The notes below the pieces were generated by a model that saw nothing but the letters and a program-made list of their open reading frames with translations, did no database searches and was not told where the DNA came from. Both the position numbers and the translations under genes were made by a program. A stretch of 64,000 nucleotides of DNA. Source: Hexactinellida sp. DTS-2022. Taxonomy: Eukaryota > Porifera > Hexactinellida. The stretch is taken from assembly GCA_028753945.1 (NCBI GenBank), contig JAPNXP010000004.1:2666001-2730000 (forward strand). The letters are read 5' to 3'. This document shows positions 44,580-56,581 of the stretch, in pieces. The stretch's first letter is position 1, and each line of letters begins with the position of its first letter.

Positions 44580-45370
44580 GAAGTGGAGAGAGAGAGAGAG
44601 AGAGAGTTTATGATTATCTTGTTTGAAGATGTATACGTATCGAGAATTTGGTTGGCGTAGATTAGACCTCTACGTCATAGGCGTAGAAGTCGCGGGTTCT
44701 TGCGGGTCAAAGGATCTGAATATTTTGGGACGTGCGGGTTCGGGTCACGGGAATTTTTGCAGGTTGGTGTGGGTTAGTGTGGATTAGTTGCAAGAGAATT
44801 ACTTCAGAGGAATTTGGAGTCACTGAATCAAGAATATTACTATTTTAATTGAGCACCATCTAGGTTTTGAATTACTATAATACTCAACGTAATACCTGCG
44901 CTTGCAGATTGGTTATTGTGAGCTATATGCGGGTTGATTTGGTTATTGCACTGTGTTTTGCGGGGCAGCAACCGCATACTACCCGCGCTGAGGACTATTG
45001 TAGATTTGAAGATCTAGTGTCTTGTTTTGAGGGAAATTTATCAATCTATACCAAGTCTCATTGTTTGAGTAGATAATCATAGGATGGCTATCTGTTAATG
45101 TTGTCTATAGATGTTAATGATAACACTGGCCAACAACATTTTCTTGATTGATAAGTTGAAACTATTTCTAGGGTATATCGGGATCACTGAGTTCGAAAAT
45201 GGCATTAGTTCTGGCCAATTGTTCTACTTTTTGTGATATTGTAAATTATTTGTTTTCAAAATCCGTGAATGTGTGTTCACTGATACTATATAGTATGTAT
45301 GTGTTACCTTATAACTAGAATTGAACGTACGTAATAAGCAGATAATTTGAGATATAATATGATCTGAATA
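44580..45370. other. Noncoding part of element B
   Basis: (GA)n at 44,583-44,607. A GCGGGTTCGGGTC block near 44,690-44,760 and ACCCGCGC near 44,980 may be the arms of another MITE. No gene recognised. Confidence 0.45.
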
Positions 45371-47700
45371 CTAATTAGTCATGAACGAACGTTCTCTTAC
45401 ACGATTTCCTCTTGTGAGGTTCCTGGGCGCAATCACGCCTAAGGCTCCAGTAGTATTCTGACAACATGTGAGCGTCCCATCTTCCTTGGTACCGTTCTCC
45501 ATAGTCCTGATGTCTTGGTGGAATCGCTCGCCATATTCTTCGCTTAAATCACCAAGATTTTCTGGGAATCTCTCTAAATGGCTATAGAGGTAGTGAAGTT
45601 TTATGCTCATTCTGGTTCTGTGGAAGTTCTTGAGCATGCCTTCGACCAGATTCTGGTAGTTAGATACTTCTGTGTTGCCTAAAAATCCCTATACAACATC
45701 GACAAAGGAATACCACGCGGCAGCCACAACCGCAGTCATGTGTGAGGCGAAATCTTCATCTTTTATCAGTTTTCTGATTTGTGGCCCATCAAAAATACCT
45801 GCCTTAAGTTTTTCACTACTCAGACCAGGGTTTACTGAGCAGAGGTAGCTGAAACAGGTACCATCTTTGTCCAATGCCTTTACGAATTGTTACATCAGCC
45901 CCAAATTTATATGTAGTGGGGGTAGGATGACACGGTCACGACCAACTAGTGGCACGTTAGCGATATTATTTTCCCTTACGGCAAGCTCTCGACGAACGGG
46001 CCAGTTCTTCTTTTCCCAGTGCAAATCATCCGCTCTGCTATCCCACAAACAAACAAAGCATGGGTATTTAGTGTAACCACTTTGCTGTCCTATCAGAATG
46101 TTGACCATTTTCAAGTCTACACACGCGATCAAGTTATGTTCATCATGACACAGCTTTTGTAGGATCATCTTTACAGTTGCGGAGTGCTCTATCAAAGATT
46201 TCTGAATGCCCTATCGGAACACAGGCAAACTTGTTGCCATTATGATGCAACACACACTTTAGACTCCGTTTAGAGCTGTCGATAAATAAACGCCACTCAT
46301 CGGATTGCATTGGGACAGTCCCATTGCTGAGAGAAGTCTTGGGATGTTATGACAAAACACGAAATCGCCTTCTTCACTGAAATATAGAATAGGTTCTTCG
46401 TCTCTGCGTCGGTAATAAGTTAAACTAGCTTCACTGTGAAGAACATGGTGTTCACTGAGACGGAAAGCCAGGATCTCTGAAGCAACTTTTGACAAGCCTA
46501 AGTCTCTCACTAAGTCGCAGAGTTGTGGATTTGATTTGATTTGGATTTGATTTGGATTTGATTTGGATTTGATTTGGATGGATTTGATGCATTTTAACAG
46601 GAAAATGATTTGATTTGATTTGGATTTGATTGACTATTATTTGATTTGATTTGGATTTGATTTAATGTTTGAGTCAAATCCTTTAAAAAATTTAATTTAC
46701 GTACTATACAATTTGTAATACATATGATATTGATGATATTACACTAATAGTAGACTCGTAAATCCGAATTTTGGAAATTCGAACAGATTTTGTTAGCTAG
46801 CGTTTGTATTAACGTGAATAAATATCTGTATAATACATAGTATATATTATATTATATTATATTATATCTAACTAAGTACGCATCTCAATTAATTATCTCT
46901 GAAGTATTTGGATTTGATTTAGATGGATTTGATTTGGATTTGATTTGGATGGATTTGATTTGGATTTGATTTGGATGGATTTGATTTGGATTTGATCTGG
47001 ATGGATTTGATTTGGATTTGATTTGATTTGATTTGGATTTGAATGAAATATCAATCAAATCCACAACACTGCTAAGTCGTTGAGCTGCCCCTGTGTGAGA
47101 GGCTCCGCTTTACTTATCTGTAACGACTCAATACAGCTATTGCTGCTGTAAGTGCTGTCCGAAGATTCATCAATTGCCTCAGTAAACGCATTATCAGGAA
47201 CTAGATCAGGTAAGGACGTGAAAACAGGCACCTAAATTTCGCTACAGTGTGGAATTGGCCGTCTTGCAGAATCTATGTCATGATATTGCCACGAATTCTT
47301 TTTCTGTATTTTCCATCCAGACATGTTAATTAACCATGCAGAAGTAACAATCATCGTGATGGTTCTTGGGCTCTTCCCCAAAATTCATGGATTTGGCTTT
47401 TCCTTGGGTCCATAAGCGAAGGGTTTCTGTGCAATACTTGCACACTTTGTGAGGGCTCCATGACTTATCCTGATCGCCTAAATTCATACAAAAGTAACCC
47501 TGATAAGCTATTTTGGTAACATCTCTAACATTAAAACGATGATCATTTGCATATATTCACCACAAATATAGCAAAAGACATCAGGAACATTGAGGCAACA
47601 ACGTCTAATTCGTTTTAAATCCATGAAAGGTTCTAATATGCTGGAAATAGAGTGAACAAATTGTTGTAAATGTTGTAATAAACCTACAAATCGCATATAT
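45371..47700 (-). pseudogene. Conserved invertebrate gene of unknown function with Cys-rich N-terminus
   Basis: Minus strand. N-terminus (47,508-47,650): CCLNVPDVFCYICGEYM; then KIAYQGYFCMNLGDQDKSWS, KVCKYCTETLRLWTQGKAKS and EPKNHHDDCYF (about 47,335-47,515), a ZAD-like run of Cys pairs. After a Ser/Asp-rich linker: LTQGQLNDLVRDLGLSK, which reads through once the MITE at 46,518 is removed; FRLSEHHVLHSEASLTYYRR (46,259-46,510); LIACVDLKMVNILIGQQSGY, YPCFVCLWDSR and LPPLHINLGLM (45,890-46,195); FSYLCSVNPGLSSEKLKAGI (45,689-45,874); and MSIKLHYLYSHLERFPENLG, then GERFHQDI (45,371-45,637). I recognise this layout from many predicted invertebrate proteins, often near transposons, but no function is established. 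About three codons are lost after KSMNFG, and frames shift between blocks. Confidence 0.7.
46518..47071. mobile_element. MITE with GATTTG core, disrupting the unknown gene
   Basis: TIRs CAGAGTTGTGGATTTGATT and complement of CAGTGTTGTGGATTTGATT; exact duplications CTAAGTCG at 46,510-46,517 and 47,072-47,079. Both arms are long runs of GGATTTGATTT. The unique centre includes an (ATATT)n run near 46,846. 554 bp. Confidence 0.93.
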
Positions 47701-48640
47701 TTGTATTATTACCTCAAAGTTTAAGCTTGTGTAATATCAGGTAAACTAGAGCCAATTCAGCAAAACTAATAGTATTTTCGGATTAAGCAACCCCGATACA
47801 CCCTAAAACCGCTCCAACAATCTGAGCCAAGAGACTAAAGATTTTATTTGTTGGCCTGTGTAATGCTTCTGTGTGTCTTGTTTCCATAAATATCCCAGTC
47901 TGAGATTAATGGTTTTAAGGTGGTTCATTATACAATACTATTAATGGAAATAGTTATGAAGATATCTTTTTTGTGTTGAAGCTTGAATGGTATTTAACAT
48001 GAAGAGAAGTATAACTTGTAAATTTAGGATTGAGAAAAATTGTTGATTGGTGGAAAGGGGTTTTGATGAGATGAATAGTTTGAAGAATAATCCATCTTTT
48101 TGTAGTAGATGCACTATAAGCTGTGCAGGTGTTTAACAGAAAGAGAACTATTATATTAAGGATTAAGGAGAATTGTTGATTGATGAAATGGTTTTTGATA
48201 AGATGAATAGTTTGAAGAATAATCCATCTATTTGTAGTAATGGACTATAAGATGGGGATGCGTTTTACAGTAAGATAACTAATATTTTCTGGATTGAGAA
48301 GAATTGGCGATTATGGAAAGGGTTTTGATAAGATGAAAGCCGGCTGAAATCCTTCAGGTAGCATTAGATCAGTATTACATTCCAATTAAATAAACTTCCT
48401 TAATCTTTAATACTGAGGATACATAGCTAATTTAATTGATGCCTATCTGACGTCATGCCAAAATCAGTGGCTTTATAGAGTATATTAGTGCATAATATAA
48501 GTAGATAACAAATATAATAAATACCATGTCTAATGGATAAAACTTATATATAATTTTTGTAACTTTTTTCTTTTTGTGCTTTTTATAGATACATTTCTAT
48601 TTTTTTAATTTTTTGTGGTATTTTTATTTTGATACTATTA
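47701..48640. repeat. Noncoding, with a three-unit tandem repeat of about 130 bp
   Basis: GATAAGATGAATAGTTTGAAG and flanking sequence recur near 48,065, 48,190 and (partly) 48,325; each unit also has GGATTGAGAARAATTG. Units are diverged. The rest is AT-rich without a gene. Confidence 0.6.
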
Positions 48641-48644
48641 ATTT

Positions 48645-49308
48645 CATAAATTATCTGATGTAATATGATGATGTAATTCCAATATCGGTTCATAATGGTC
48701 CACTGTATGTTTTATATAGTATGATCCAGCATCATTAGCTGGAGGGGCATCCATTATTTGCTCCAAACTAGCACCTTTTTCCAGAATATACCATCCATTT
48801 ATTTTTCATTTCTGTAGTATTTACCCATATATCTGTGTTTATTAATAAAGCCATCGAAAATAATTCAAAGTCTCCAGTGACTCTCCACCCCAGGTTTTGT
48901 CAATATGCATTTTTGATTTACTTATATACTCCCTTGTGTTGCGATATATAAGTGGGAATTTATTCTGTATGAACTTCAAACAAATTTGGCTTAATTTTCC
49001 CATTATGTTGTCAGTTATTATCTTGCGCATTGCATTCAATAGTTGTAACTTGTGCTTCCTGTAATTATATATGAGAGAGTATAGAATAAACAATTTCCAT
49101 CCCCTGAAATATTGAATGTTAAAGATGGAACTAATTTATTTAAATGGATATCTTTCCTATTACAGCTACTAGCCAAATTAATCTTACAAGATATTGGATT
49201 TACAACAGGCAATTCTAACATATTACAAATATTAATCTGACCTAAGAGTGAGAGATGATTAAAAGGTGGTAAGATAATGTCAAGTGTACCAAGCGCAATT
49301 ATATCCAA
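48645..49308 (-). pseudogene. OTU-type cysteine protease domain, element B
   Basis: The minus frame begins around 49,270 and reads LTFNISGDGNCLFYTLSYII (about 49,050-49,125), the OTU catalytic Asp-x-x-Cys box. Then, in other frames, KMHIDKTWGGESLETLNYF (about 48,850-48,910) and DAGSYYIKHTVDHYEPI, whose HYE His is the other catalytic residue (about 48,700-48,750). OTU domains cleave ubiquitin-like conjugates. It starts six bases after the transposase frame ends, so both may come from one transcript. At least one frameshift after ITGS. Confidence 0.8.
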
Positions 49309-49313
49309 ATCAC

Positions 49314-50447
49314 TTATAATCTCAATTTCCTTTGATTTTTCGGTAGTGGTTCTTCCAACTTAACTCTCTTTGGTCTAGGAATTAAAGGATTCCTTATTCT
49401 GGAGATCTCAAAATTTGAATCCTGTAATTTCTCAAATGCTTTAGCTACTTTACTTTTGTTCGGATTAATGTAACTATTTTTCTTATTTTTCCTCCTTCGC
49501 CAAATTTCTATAGATTCTTCCTCGTTACTAACCTCTCTAACTTTTTTCTTAGCCTTAAATACTCTATGAGCCCTTGGTTGAAATGCGAATTTAAAGGAAG
49601 CCAATCTATCTTCTATATGTCCAAAAATGTGACGTACAAAATCACCAACTCTGATATTAACTTGAGATGTAAATATGGAGTGTTTTACTATTTTAAACCA
49701 ATTCTCAATTTGTGCATTGCTATCAGTTGAAACAGCATTGACTTGTACTTTGCTTAGTATAATCCCACTCCAAAGAGGAAGCAATGGCATATAATAAGTT
49801 AACAAATATTCAAGTATTTTGGGATAATAGCATACATTTTTATCATTTGCAAGTACTTTATGTCCTAGAAATTTGAAGGTGGCTTTTAAGTACAATTCTT
49901 CAAAGTATTTACCAAAAGGAGACGTTTTTCTATAAGTATCACTTTCAATATTTTCAGGGTAATCATCAATAAAATAGTATTCTGAACTATAAATTTTGAG
50001 ATCTCCCTTAACTAATTCTTCTAGTCTAATGAGCTCTTAGTAACCTGAGGCAACATTCATTCAGTGTTCAGAACAATACACAAAGATTCAAAAACAAGAT
50101 TTATTTCTTCCATATTGCTACTTTTACCATAGCACCAAATGAATGTAGCACTAAGCATTTACCTTTTTGTGTATTTTTTACTTCTTATCCAATTTGTAGC
50201 TTATTTGATGCATAATATGTGCCGAACAAAGATGCAAAACAGTTGGAATGGTTAATTTGGTGCTAGTTTTGTCGCTTACAATATCCCAACATTTACACAA
50301 ATATAGTGCTATACTCAGTTTATTAAATGCTAAACTTGCGCTTTGCATTATGGCCCAACTATAGTCCATTTCAATTTGGTCGATATTTAGACCCTTATTT
50401 AGAATTGCCTTACAAGTTAATACCCATTTATTCAAAAAATGGGTCAC
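49314..50447 (-). pseudogene. Transposase of MULE-like element B
   Basis: Minus strand. First frame (50,178-50,447): QIEMDYSWAIMQSASLAFNK, then TVLHLCSAHIMHQISYKL, resembling the acidic D/E-rich and C-x2-H blocks of MULE-type DDE transposases. After a gap with stops: LEELVKGDLKIYSSEYYFID (about 49,970-50,030). Second frame (49,314-49,895): YYMPLLPLWSGIIL, NAQIENWFKIVKHSIF, GDFVRHIFGHIEDRLASFKF, then a basic tail (RRRKNKKN, IPRPKRVK). Assignment to MULEs rests mainly on the 9-bp duplication and long TIRs of the element; the protein family itself I know only from uncharacterised relatives. Two or more frameshifts. Confidence 0.68.
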
Positions 50448-50449
50448 AG

Positions 50450-52510
50450 TGGTTTATTTGGATCATTCACCGGAATTAGGTATTTCCAGAGCAGATAGCC
50501 TGTCAAATGTATTATATACCCATGGGTTATCTATACCTGTGAATCCATTTATGGACTCAGAAAATTAGTACGGCTTCAAATTTTTAAGTTATGACGTCAT
50601 AGTATTTTTATTCCCATAGTTCTACAAATATTTACTAAATTAGTATTTTATAATAAACTAGAGCTAATTCATTTATATGCATCTCTAAATAAATGCATGG
50701 TGTAGATATATATTAAGTTGATGATGTAATTCGAGAGCCTAGGCCAGTTGAATAACCAGCTTTTTAAACATCAACGATTCGACAAGTTTTTCTTGAACAA
50801 ATTTTGGCATTTGATCACCCTTGCATTTTCCAGGGGCGTGTTGGCCATACATGGCAGGCGGGAATCCCGAAAAATTTTTCGGGCCCTTTTGGAAAATAAT
50901 CCCGCCTGGGCCCCTTGGACCCAGCATGCATCTGGCATTTTCTATTACATTACAGTAACCCGTATAGTTTCCTTGGTTGAAAGGTAATCCCACGCTTCTA
51001 AATTATTCATTTAGTTTACTATTTGATGAAATTTACTTAACTTCAAAGACCCGTATATAGACAAATAGATTTTGGTTTGCGCGCGGTGCGCGGGGCTGGA
51101 AAGTGGTTAAAATTCAAGCTATATAGTTAAACTTTATATAAAAATAGGGCTAATAAAATGACACGAGACGACACTACAAGTTTTCGCAATACCAATACAT
51201 GGAATTTAGCAGTTCGGACACTTCCAGGTAATCATAATTTGCAATGATAATTATACTAAGGATAAATAATTCTATGAAGAGTATTCAACAGTTTTAGGAT
51301 GATTTAAACTATAATTAAATACTGTGAAAGTATTAGCTGATTGTGATAGAAGCCTAATGAGATACACGAGCATGAAATGATGCATAATAGTTAACCACAA
51401 AATTTCTTCAATTTTATTTAGCCATTTAACGTAGGTTCTCGATTATGCTGAACACGATAAAAATGTTTTTGAAGAGATCAGAATAGGTAAAAATTGTCCA
51501 ACTCCCTGTCAATAAACCACTGTGCATGGGTGATCTCTGCAGTTCCATGATCACTACTGATCATTTCTGCAACAGGAAGAGGACTAGTACAGTATACAGG
51601 GTGTTATAGTGTAAGAGCATAGTAATAGATCGACTTTTACACATTGGTGGCCTTTTAAAAATGGAACCAGTTGCATCTATATTAATAACGGTGTTGTCAT
51701 TTTTGAATAATTATAATATTTAAATCTGCTTTTTTGTATATAAATGGATTATAAATGGATCTTGTGCAATATATTGGACATAACCAGGTATCAGATTATC
51801 TGGTAATACCGAACGGAAATACTGTTGAGTTTCCCAAATATCCACAGTATCATCATTGGAAAATGTCTCTCTAGATTTAACGTCTGACTTAAACCGTCTT
51901 AAAGTTTGCTGTGATATTAAATTAGTGAAATTCCAACTATTGAATGCCTACATTGTTCTCATATCTAAACTGCTGATGAAATATGTTACTTGCTGTGTTT
52001 TGAATCAATTTTGCACCCATGTTTACCTTTTTTCCGAAGCAATGTGACGTGCATGGATGGTTTTATCATCTTTGTGTTCAGATGAAAGTTCACCGTTACA
52101 TTTATAGTGCACAGCTATTAGATCATCAGCAAATGAGGCAATATCATTATTAATTGAAAAGGTAACTGAGCAGCAGTTAGAAAACTTACACACAGCCCAA
52201 CTTGAAAAAAAGGGGAGTTCAATTCCTACTATCCTTTTTCTTAAACCAAAAATGTTTAAACTTCAGTACGCAAATCGAATTTATTTGAGAGAACTTATCA
52301 GTTATTACATTAGTCCAACCTGTTTTCATATGATCTATATCATCCTTATCTAAATAACTTATAGCATTTCAATCAGCCTTATCTAGATAAAACTCGCCAA
52401 ATGTTGGAAAAAAATTGCATCATAAGTGCTGTATTCGTTTGCTCTAGAAATTGGACATTCTATATGACCACTATCACTATTTTCAATTTCACCGACTTTA
52501 TCTGCTGCCT
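50450..52510. other. Noncoding interior of element B
   Basis: A GC-rich palindromic patch at 50,829-50,945 (CAGGCGGGAATCCCGAAAAA facing AATCCCGCCTGGG, beginning CAGGGGCGTGTTGGCC) looks like a hAT-type MITE end. GCGCGCGGTGCGCG lies at about 51,079. Nothing else is recognised. Confidence 0.45.
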
Positions 52511-52516
52511 CTAAAG

Positions 52517-53480
52517 CTAAATTTTGTGCCAACCCCTATTTTCTAGTCTACTAATATAAACTATGTAAATTGATTCCAAAACCTCTATACCATTTTCTTC
52601 AGAATCAATGTTTAACTTCTCTACCCAAACAACAAAATCTGTTACCATTTTACTAGTTAATAGTACATAATTTTTGTTGAATAAGTTATTTACTAACATA
52701 TTATTTAAGTCACTAACTAGCTCTGGTGCGGATGCTAACCAACCGAGTATTAACGTACATTCTTCAATTAGATTATCAGTAAACTTGAACGAATCTTCAA
52801 ATCCTTTACATGCTTCAAATTGACTCAATTCAAAAAAACTGTAAGAACCCAGGAATAACTTTCGGCCCTTTAAACCCATAAAAATTATAGCCATCGAGCC
52901 GTAATATTGATTCATAGTTAATAAATGAGTGAAATAATGGCTGTCCTAGGTTATTGTAACCATCTAGGGGAATCTTTGAGTATTTATTTTTGAATATATC
53001 ATATAATTCTAATTCAGAGGAAACAGAAGAGCAGATAATTAGAATATTATCACAATGTAATAAATCTAACTCAAATTTTGCTAAATCAAATTGCATGGTT
53101 GATAAATTGTTAGTTAAGTTATCTCCTTGTAATCTAGCACTAATATCTCTCAGTATAGTTTCCTTTATTAAGGAAGTTCTAGATTCAATGGAAAGTAAAT
53201 CTAAGCCAATACTTACCGGGAAATTGTTTGAAACAGTTGAGTTGAGATCATACTCTTTGATCTTATTGTAAATGTTATGAGAATTATTCTTCCATTTGAG
53301 GTATAAGCTTTTCCTTAAATTGGCCCTATTCCTTCCGAAAATGTGTCTTGATAATTTTCCCCAAACCGAATTTGAGACGGAACACCTGGCTGTTAAAGCT
53401 TCCGGGCTTAAGTTTCTGGCTTTACAAAAAACGAGAAACATCGCTAAATCGATGGTTAAAGCTATTGAATACTTATAATT
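52517..53480 (-). pseudogene. Second protein of MULE-like element B, unknown function
   Basis: Two overlapping minus frames. The first (52,830-53,441) has a start-proximal block NSVWGKLSRHIFGRNRANLR and later ICSSVSSELELYDIFKNKYS, then NLGQPLFHSFINYESILRLD and GFKGPKVIPGFLQFF. The second (52,517-52,915) continues the C-terminus with KFTDNLIEECTLILGWL. The frames join by a shift near 52,850. Only one frameshift in 0.9 kb makes this among the better preserved frames of the window. It lies just inside the right TIR, so it is probably the first gene. The block near 4,040-4,175 looks related. Function unknown. Confidence 0.6.
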
Positions 53481-54601
53481 GATTAAGGATAGAATTCTCC
53501 ATATTAAAATAGATATTAAAGTTGAAAATCTAATTTACCTTGATCATCTTTATCCATTGCATCTCTGAATCGTTTCAATAGGGAATGAATATAATATTCG
53601 TTGGTTATTGGAGCAGAATAAATTTATAATAATATTTGTAAATCTTCGCAAGGTTTTATGGAAGGAATTTCAACAAGAATAGTGTATGATATTTATTTAG
53701 TATACGTTTCAGGTTTCATCCAATTGTAATTGAATGTGGCTGTTATATATAAGCTGTGACATAAACACACAATCTGGTGGTTGTAATCTAGCAATTGTAT
53801 TGTGTTAAACACTTGTGCTGTTCACTCGATAATAAAGAAAAAGTATATAATCTGAAGTAAACACATGCTCAACTTTGCCAAGCTATATCTCATAGGAATG
53901 TTGATATTTTTTGAAATATTTTGGCATAAAAAACGTCCCATAGTCACAAAAATGTATGCAGAGTTTTAAATTCAATTTCCCAAAAATGTTGTCAAAAAGA
54001 TTTTTTTAAAAATGCTCACTCATAATGTAAAATATAAATAGAAAAAAATAAAAAATATATTTTTTAAATCCAAAATCATAAACGTCCCTATCCCCTCTTT
54101 AATATGTGTTATTTTTATCCGAATCCAATAATGGGAAGGGCCTCAACTTTCATTTTGATCTGTGTTCAGTTGAATACTGCGCCAACTTCACACTCGTTCA
54201 AAATCCTTCATAACTCAAACGAAAATGTATAACTTAATTGTCATTAACCGGAACAAAAGTTTACTGAATTCAACAACGTTTGCAAATTACACTAGTCATT
54301 GGAAATTTCAGCCTCTATCATTGCTGTATTAACTGAAGGCCCTTCTCTTGTTGTCAGGGTAGATTGAGATTAGTGTTTTTAAACAACATACTTTAATTTC
54401 TAGTTTCACTGAAAGCTCAAGTTAATCGGACTTCTAGTTTTGTTGCGCCAGCCCTTGGAAATTCCTTTTGTTTTGCGTTTCCATTGAAAGTCAATTTTCA
54501 AAGCGCCCTTAATATTATTTGAAATGGCTAAGCATATAAAGTTGCAATCTAGTGAAGTGTTCACTGTGTGTTTAGTATGTTTAGATATTATTACTAGGAG
54601 A

Positions 54602-54796
54602 CAGGCTTGGGGCTGATTACGATTACAACATTTCCTGTAATCGTAATCGTAATCGTAATCACACACTAGTAATCAGCCCCAACCTAGGCTTGGGGTTGAT
54701 TACGATTACAATCGTAATCGATTGTAATTGATTACAACATTTCCTGTAATCGTAATCGTAATCGTAATCACTCACTAGTAATCAGCCCCAGGTCTG
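54602..54796. mobile_element. MITE with AATCGT core
   Basis: TIRs CAGGCTTGGGGCTGATTAC and complement of CAGACCTGGGGCTGATTAC; exact duplications CTAGGAGA at 54,594-54,601 and 54,797-54,804. Two head-to-tail units each hold (AATCGT)n. 195 bp. Confidence 0.92.
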
Positions 54797-54804
54797 CTAG
54801 GAGA

Positions 54805-55735
54805 GAACATAAATTATTACTTAAACTAACATATTTGCAACAATTAACTCCCTTTAAATAGATAATTCTGAATTTTACTCATCAACTGGGGTAGTTACAT
54901 TTAATAATTATAAATTTTCTGTTTCTGTATTGCACATGCCACTATGCTATGATGGCGGAATTTCAGACTAACTATACAAAATCGACTCATGTGAACAAAT
55001 TAAGTGGATCAAATATTAATTTTCGTAGTTATGTGCATTCTGACTATTCAAAGTGAATTACAGTCAATTCCTCCTCGATATGCCTATTAACTAGGGTAAA
55101 TAGTAGTATAGAAATAAATGGCGAAAAATGTCATACCAAAACTAGAGATCCTATTGACTTGAATCGCATTGATGCAATGAAAAAGTATTTTTTGTTTAAC
55201 ATAGAGTAGTCAATATCCTATAGCGATTAGCCTGAACCATATAATTGGCATATTTCGGGAAATGTCGTTACGTTTCGTTTGTCGTGTCGTTTAGGCCAGA
55301 GGCTGCAAGAATATTATGAGGTCAATGATTTTGTCTTTGAATTTTGTGTTGTTTTTCGCTGTATTTTAAATAACGCCTCTATTTCATTCATTCTTTAAGG
55401 GAAGCCACTTTTCATGTAGTAATTAAAAATTTTGTCTCTATACTTTGCCCCAGGTTATATAATTGTATTCCTTTATTATATTATATCTTTCGGAAGCTGA
55501 TGTTGTAGGTACTACACTAACCATATTTACTTCATATTGGTCGTAAGTTGGAGAGCGAATTTGATAACAACAAATAAAATGGATTCATAGAGGAAGGCAT
55601 CTGAAATTAATTATGTTATAAAGAGAATAATGTATAGCAGTGAATACCTTAGTTTTGGTTTATTAATTCACGAGTTAACTTAAACGAACTATAATGTATT
55701 TTCTTTGGAAATATTTTTCGTATGATGCCATGAAC
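54805..55735. other. Anonymous AT-rich sequence
   Basis: No gene or element recognised. The same holds for 54,207-54,590, left of the MITE. Confidence 0.55.
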
Positions 55736-55739
55736 AACT

Positions 55740-56286
55740 AATTAATGGCTTTTGTAAGCGCCTCAAACTCTGGTGTGATAAACTTCATCGTGGTAATTCT
55801 GAGATATTTCCGGGTCTCAGCGAAAATCTTGACGTAACTTTATCATCTTCCTTGATCAAAGAATTTGTGGGGCATATGTCGAATGTAGAGTCACATCACT
55901 ACCCGCTTCATGGGAATTCAGGACCCTGAAAAATCATTCACTGCTTAGATGTTTCACACACATTTCTAGCTCAGCTGAAGAATAATTGATAGATATACAA
56001 AATAACATTGCTGCAAAGCGATTTTGCGAGAGTGAGGGATTATAAACTTCTGGATTGAAATAGACATGCACTGGCTCCAATTCTTAACACCATTGCAATC
56101 AATAATTATATCTTACCATTTGTAACAACAACCTTAGCGGAAACAGCTTTCAGTGCAATCACTGTCATCAAAACTATGGCTCGCAAACGTCTTGTTATTC
56201 ATAACCATAAGGGAATGGTACTAACTAGCATTGTTCCTAATATAGAAGAACTTATGAGACTTTCCCATGGACAAAGAGTCATTTAA
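55740..56286 (+). pseudogene. hAT transposase C-terminal relic
   Basis: The last open stretch (about 56,098-56,286) reads LPFVTTTLAETAFSAITVIK, TMARKRLVIHNHKGMVLTSI and ends with a stop. This fits the hAT dimerisation region, where the family has TATAERSFSKLKLIK and a following ERLxxLxLLSI. The preceding 350 bp have stops and no sure motif. Close to the MITE at 56,321. Confidence 0.55.
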
Positions 56287-56320
56287 TTACAAGTTTATGC
56301 TACAATTATTTAGTTGAATA

Positions 56321-56579
56321 CCGTATTTACTCGAATAGTAGCCTAGGCGATTATTGTTTTTTACTCCATTTTCGACCAATAATTTTGGGCAATTTTCCAG
56401 AATATCACATTTTATTACAATTTATTTATGATAATCGGTTGATGATCATATTGTAAGTTATATTAGATATAAATGTTTACTCTGGGTAGCAGTAATAAAT
56501 TTTTATTTACTACTTTAGGGGGGCGATTATTGGAGGTAGGCGATTATTCGAATAGAGGCTACTATTCGAATAAATACGG
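56321..56579. mobile_element. TA-flanked MITE, CCGTATTTA family, younger copy
   Basis: TIRs CCGTATTTACTCGAATAG and complement of CCGTATTTATTCGAATAG, with TA outside. An inner inverted pair GCCTAGGCGATTATTG / GGTAGGCGATTATTCG adds to the arms. Same family as 6,370-6,633. Confidence 0.88.
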
Positions 56580-56581
56580 TA

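Larger units (their letters stand above)
43475..54197 (-). mobile_element. MULE-like element B, 10.7 kb, exact 9-bp target duplication
   Basis: Arms 43,475-43,865 and 53,808-54,197 are inverted repeats of about 390 bp starting ACGAGTGTGAAGTTGGC. TCAAAATCC is duplicated exactly at 43,466-43,474 and 54,198-54,206. Long TIRs and a 9-bp duplication are hallmarks of Mutator-like elements. Minus-strand gene order: unknown element protein (53.5-52.5), transposase (50.45-49.31), OTU protease (49.3-48.65), then a conserved unknown gene (47.7-45.37). Two hAT-type MITEs are nested in it. Confidence 0.88.

Noticed and set aside
44660..45076. ORF at 44,867-45,076 as a host exon
   Set aside because: No recognisable motif, and it lies between candidate MITE arms inside the MULE-like element.
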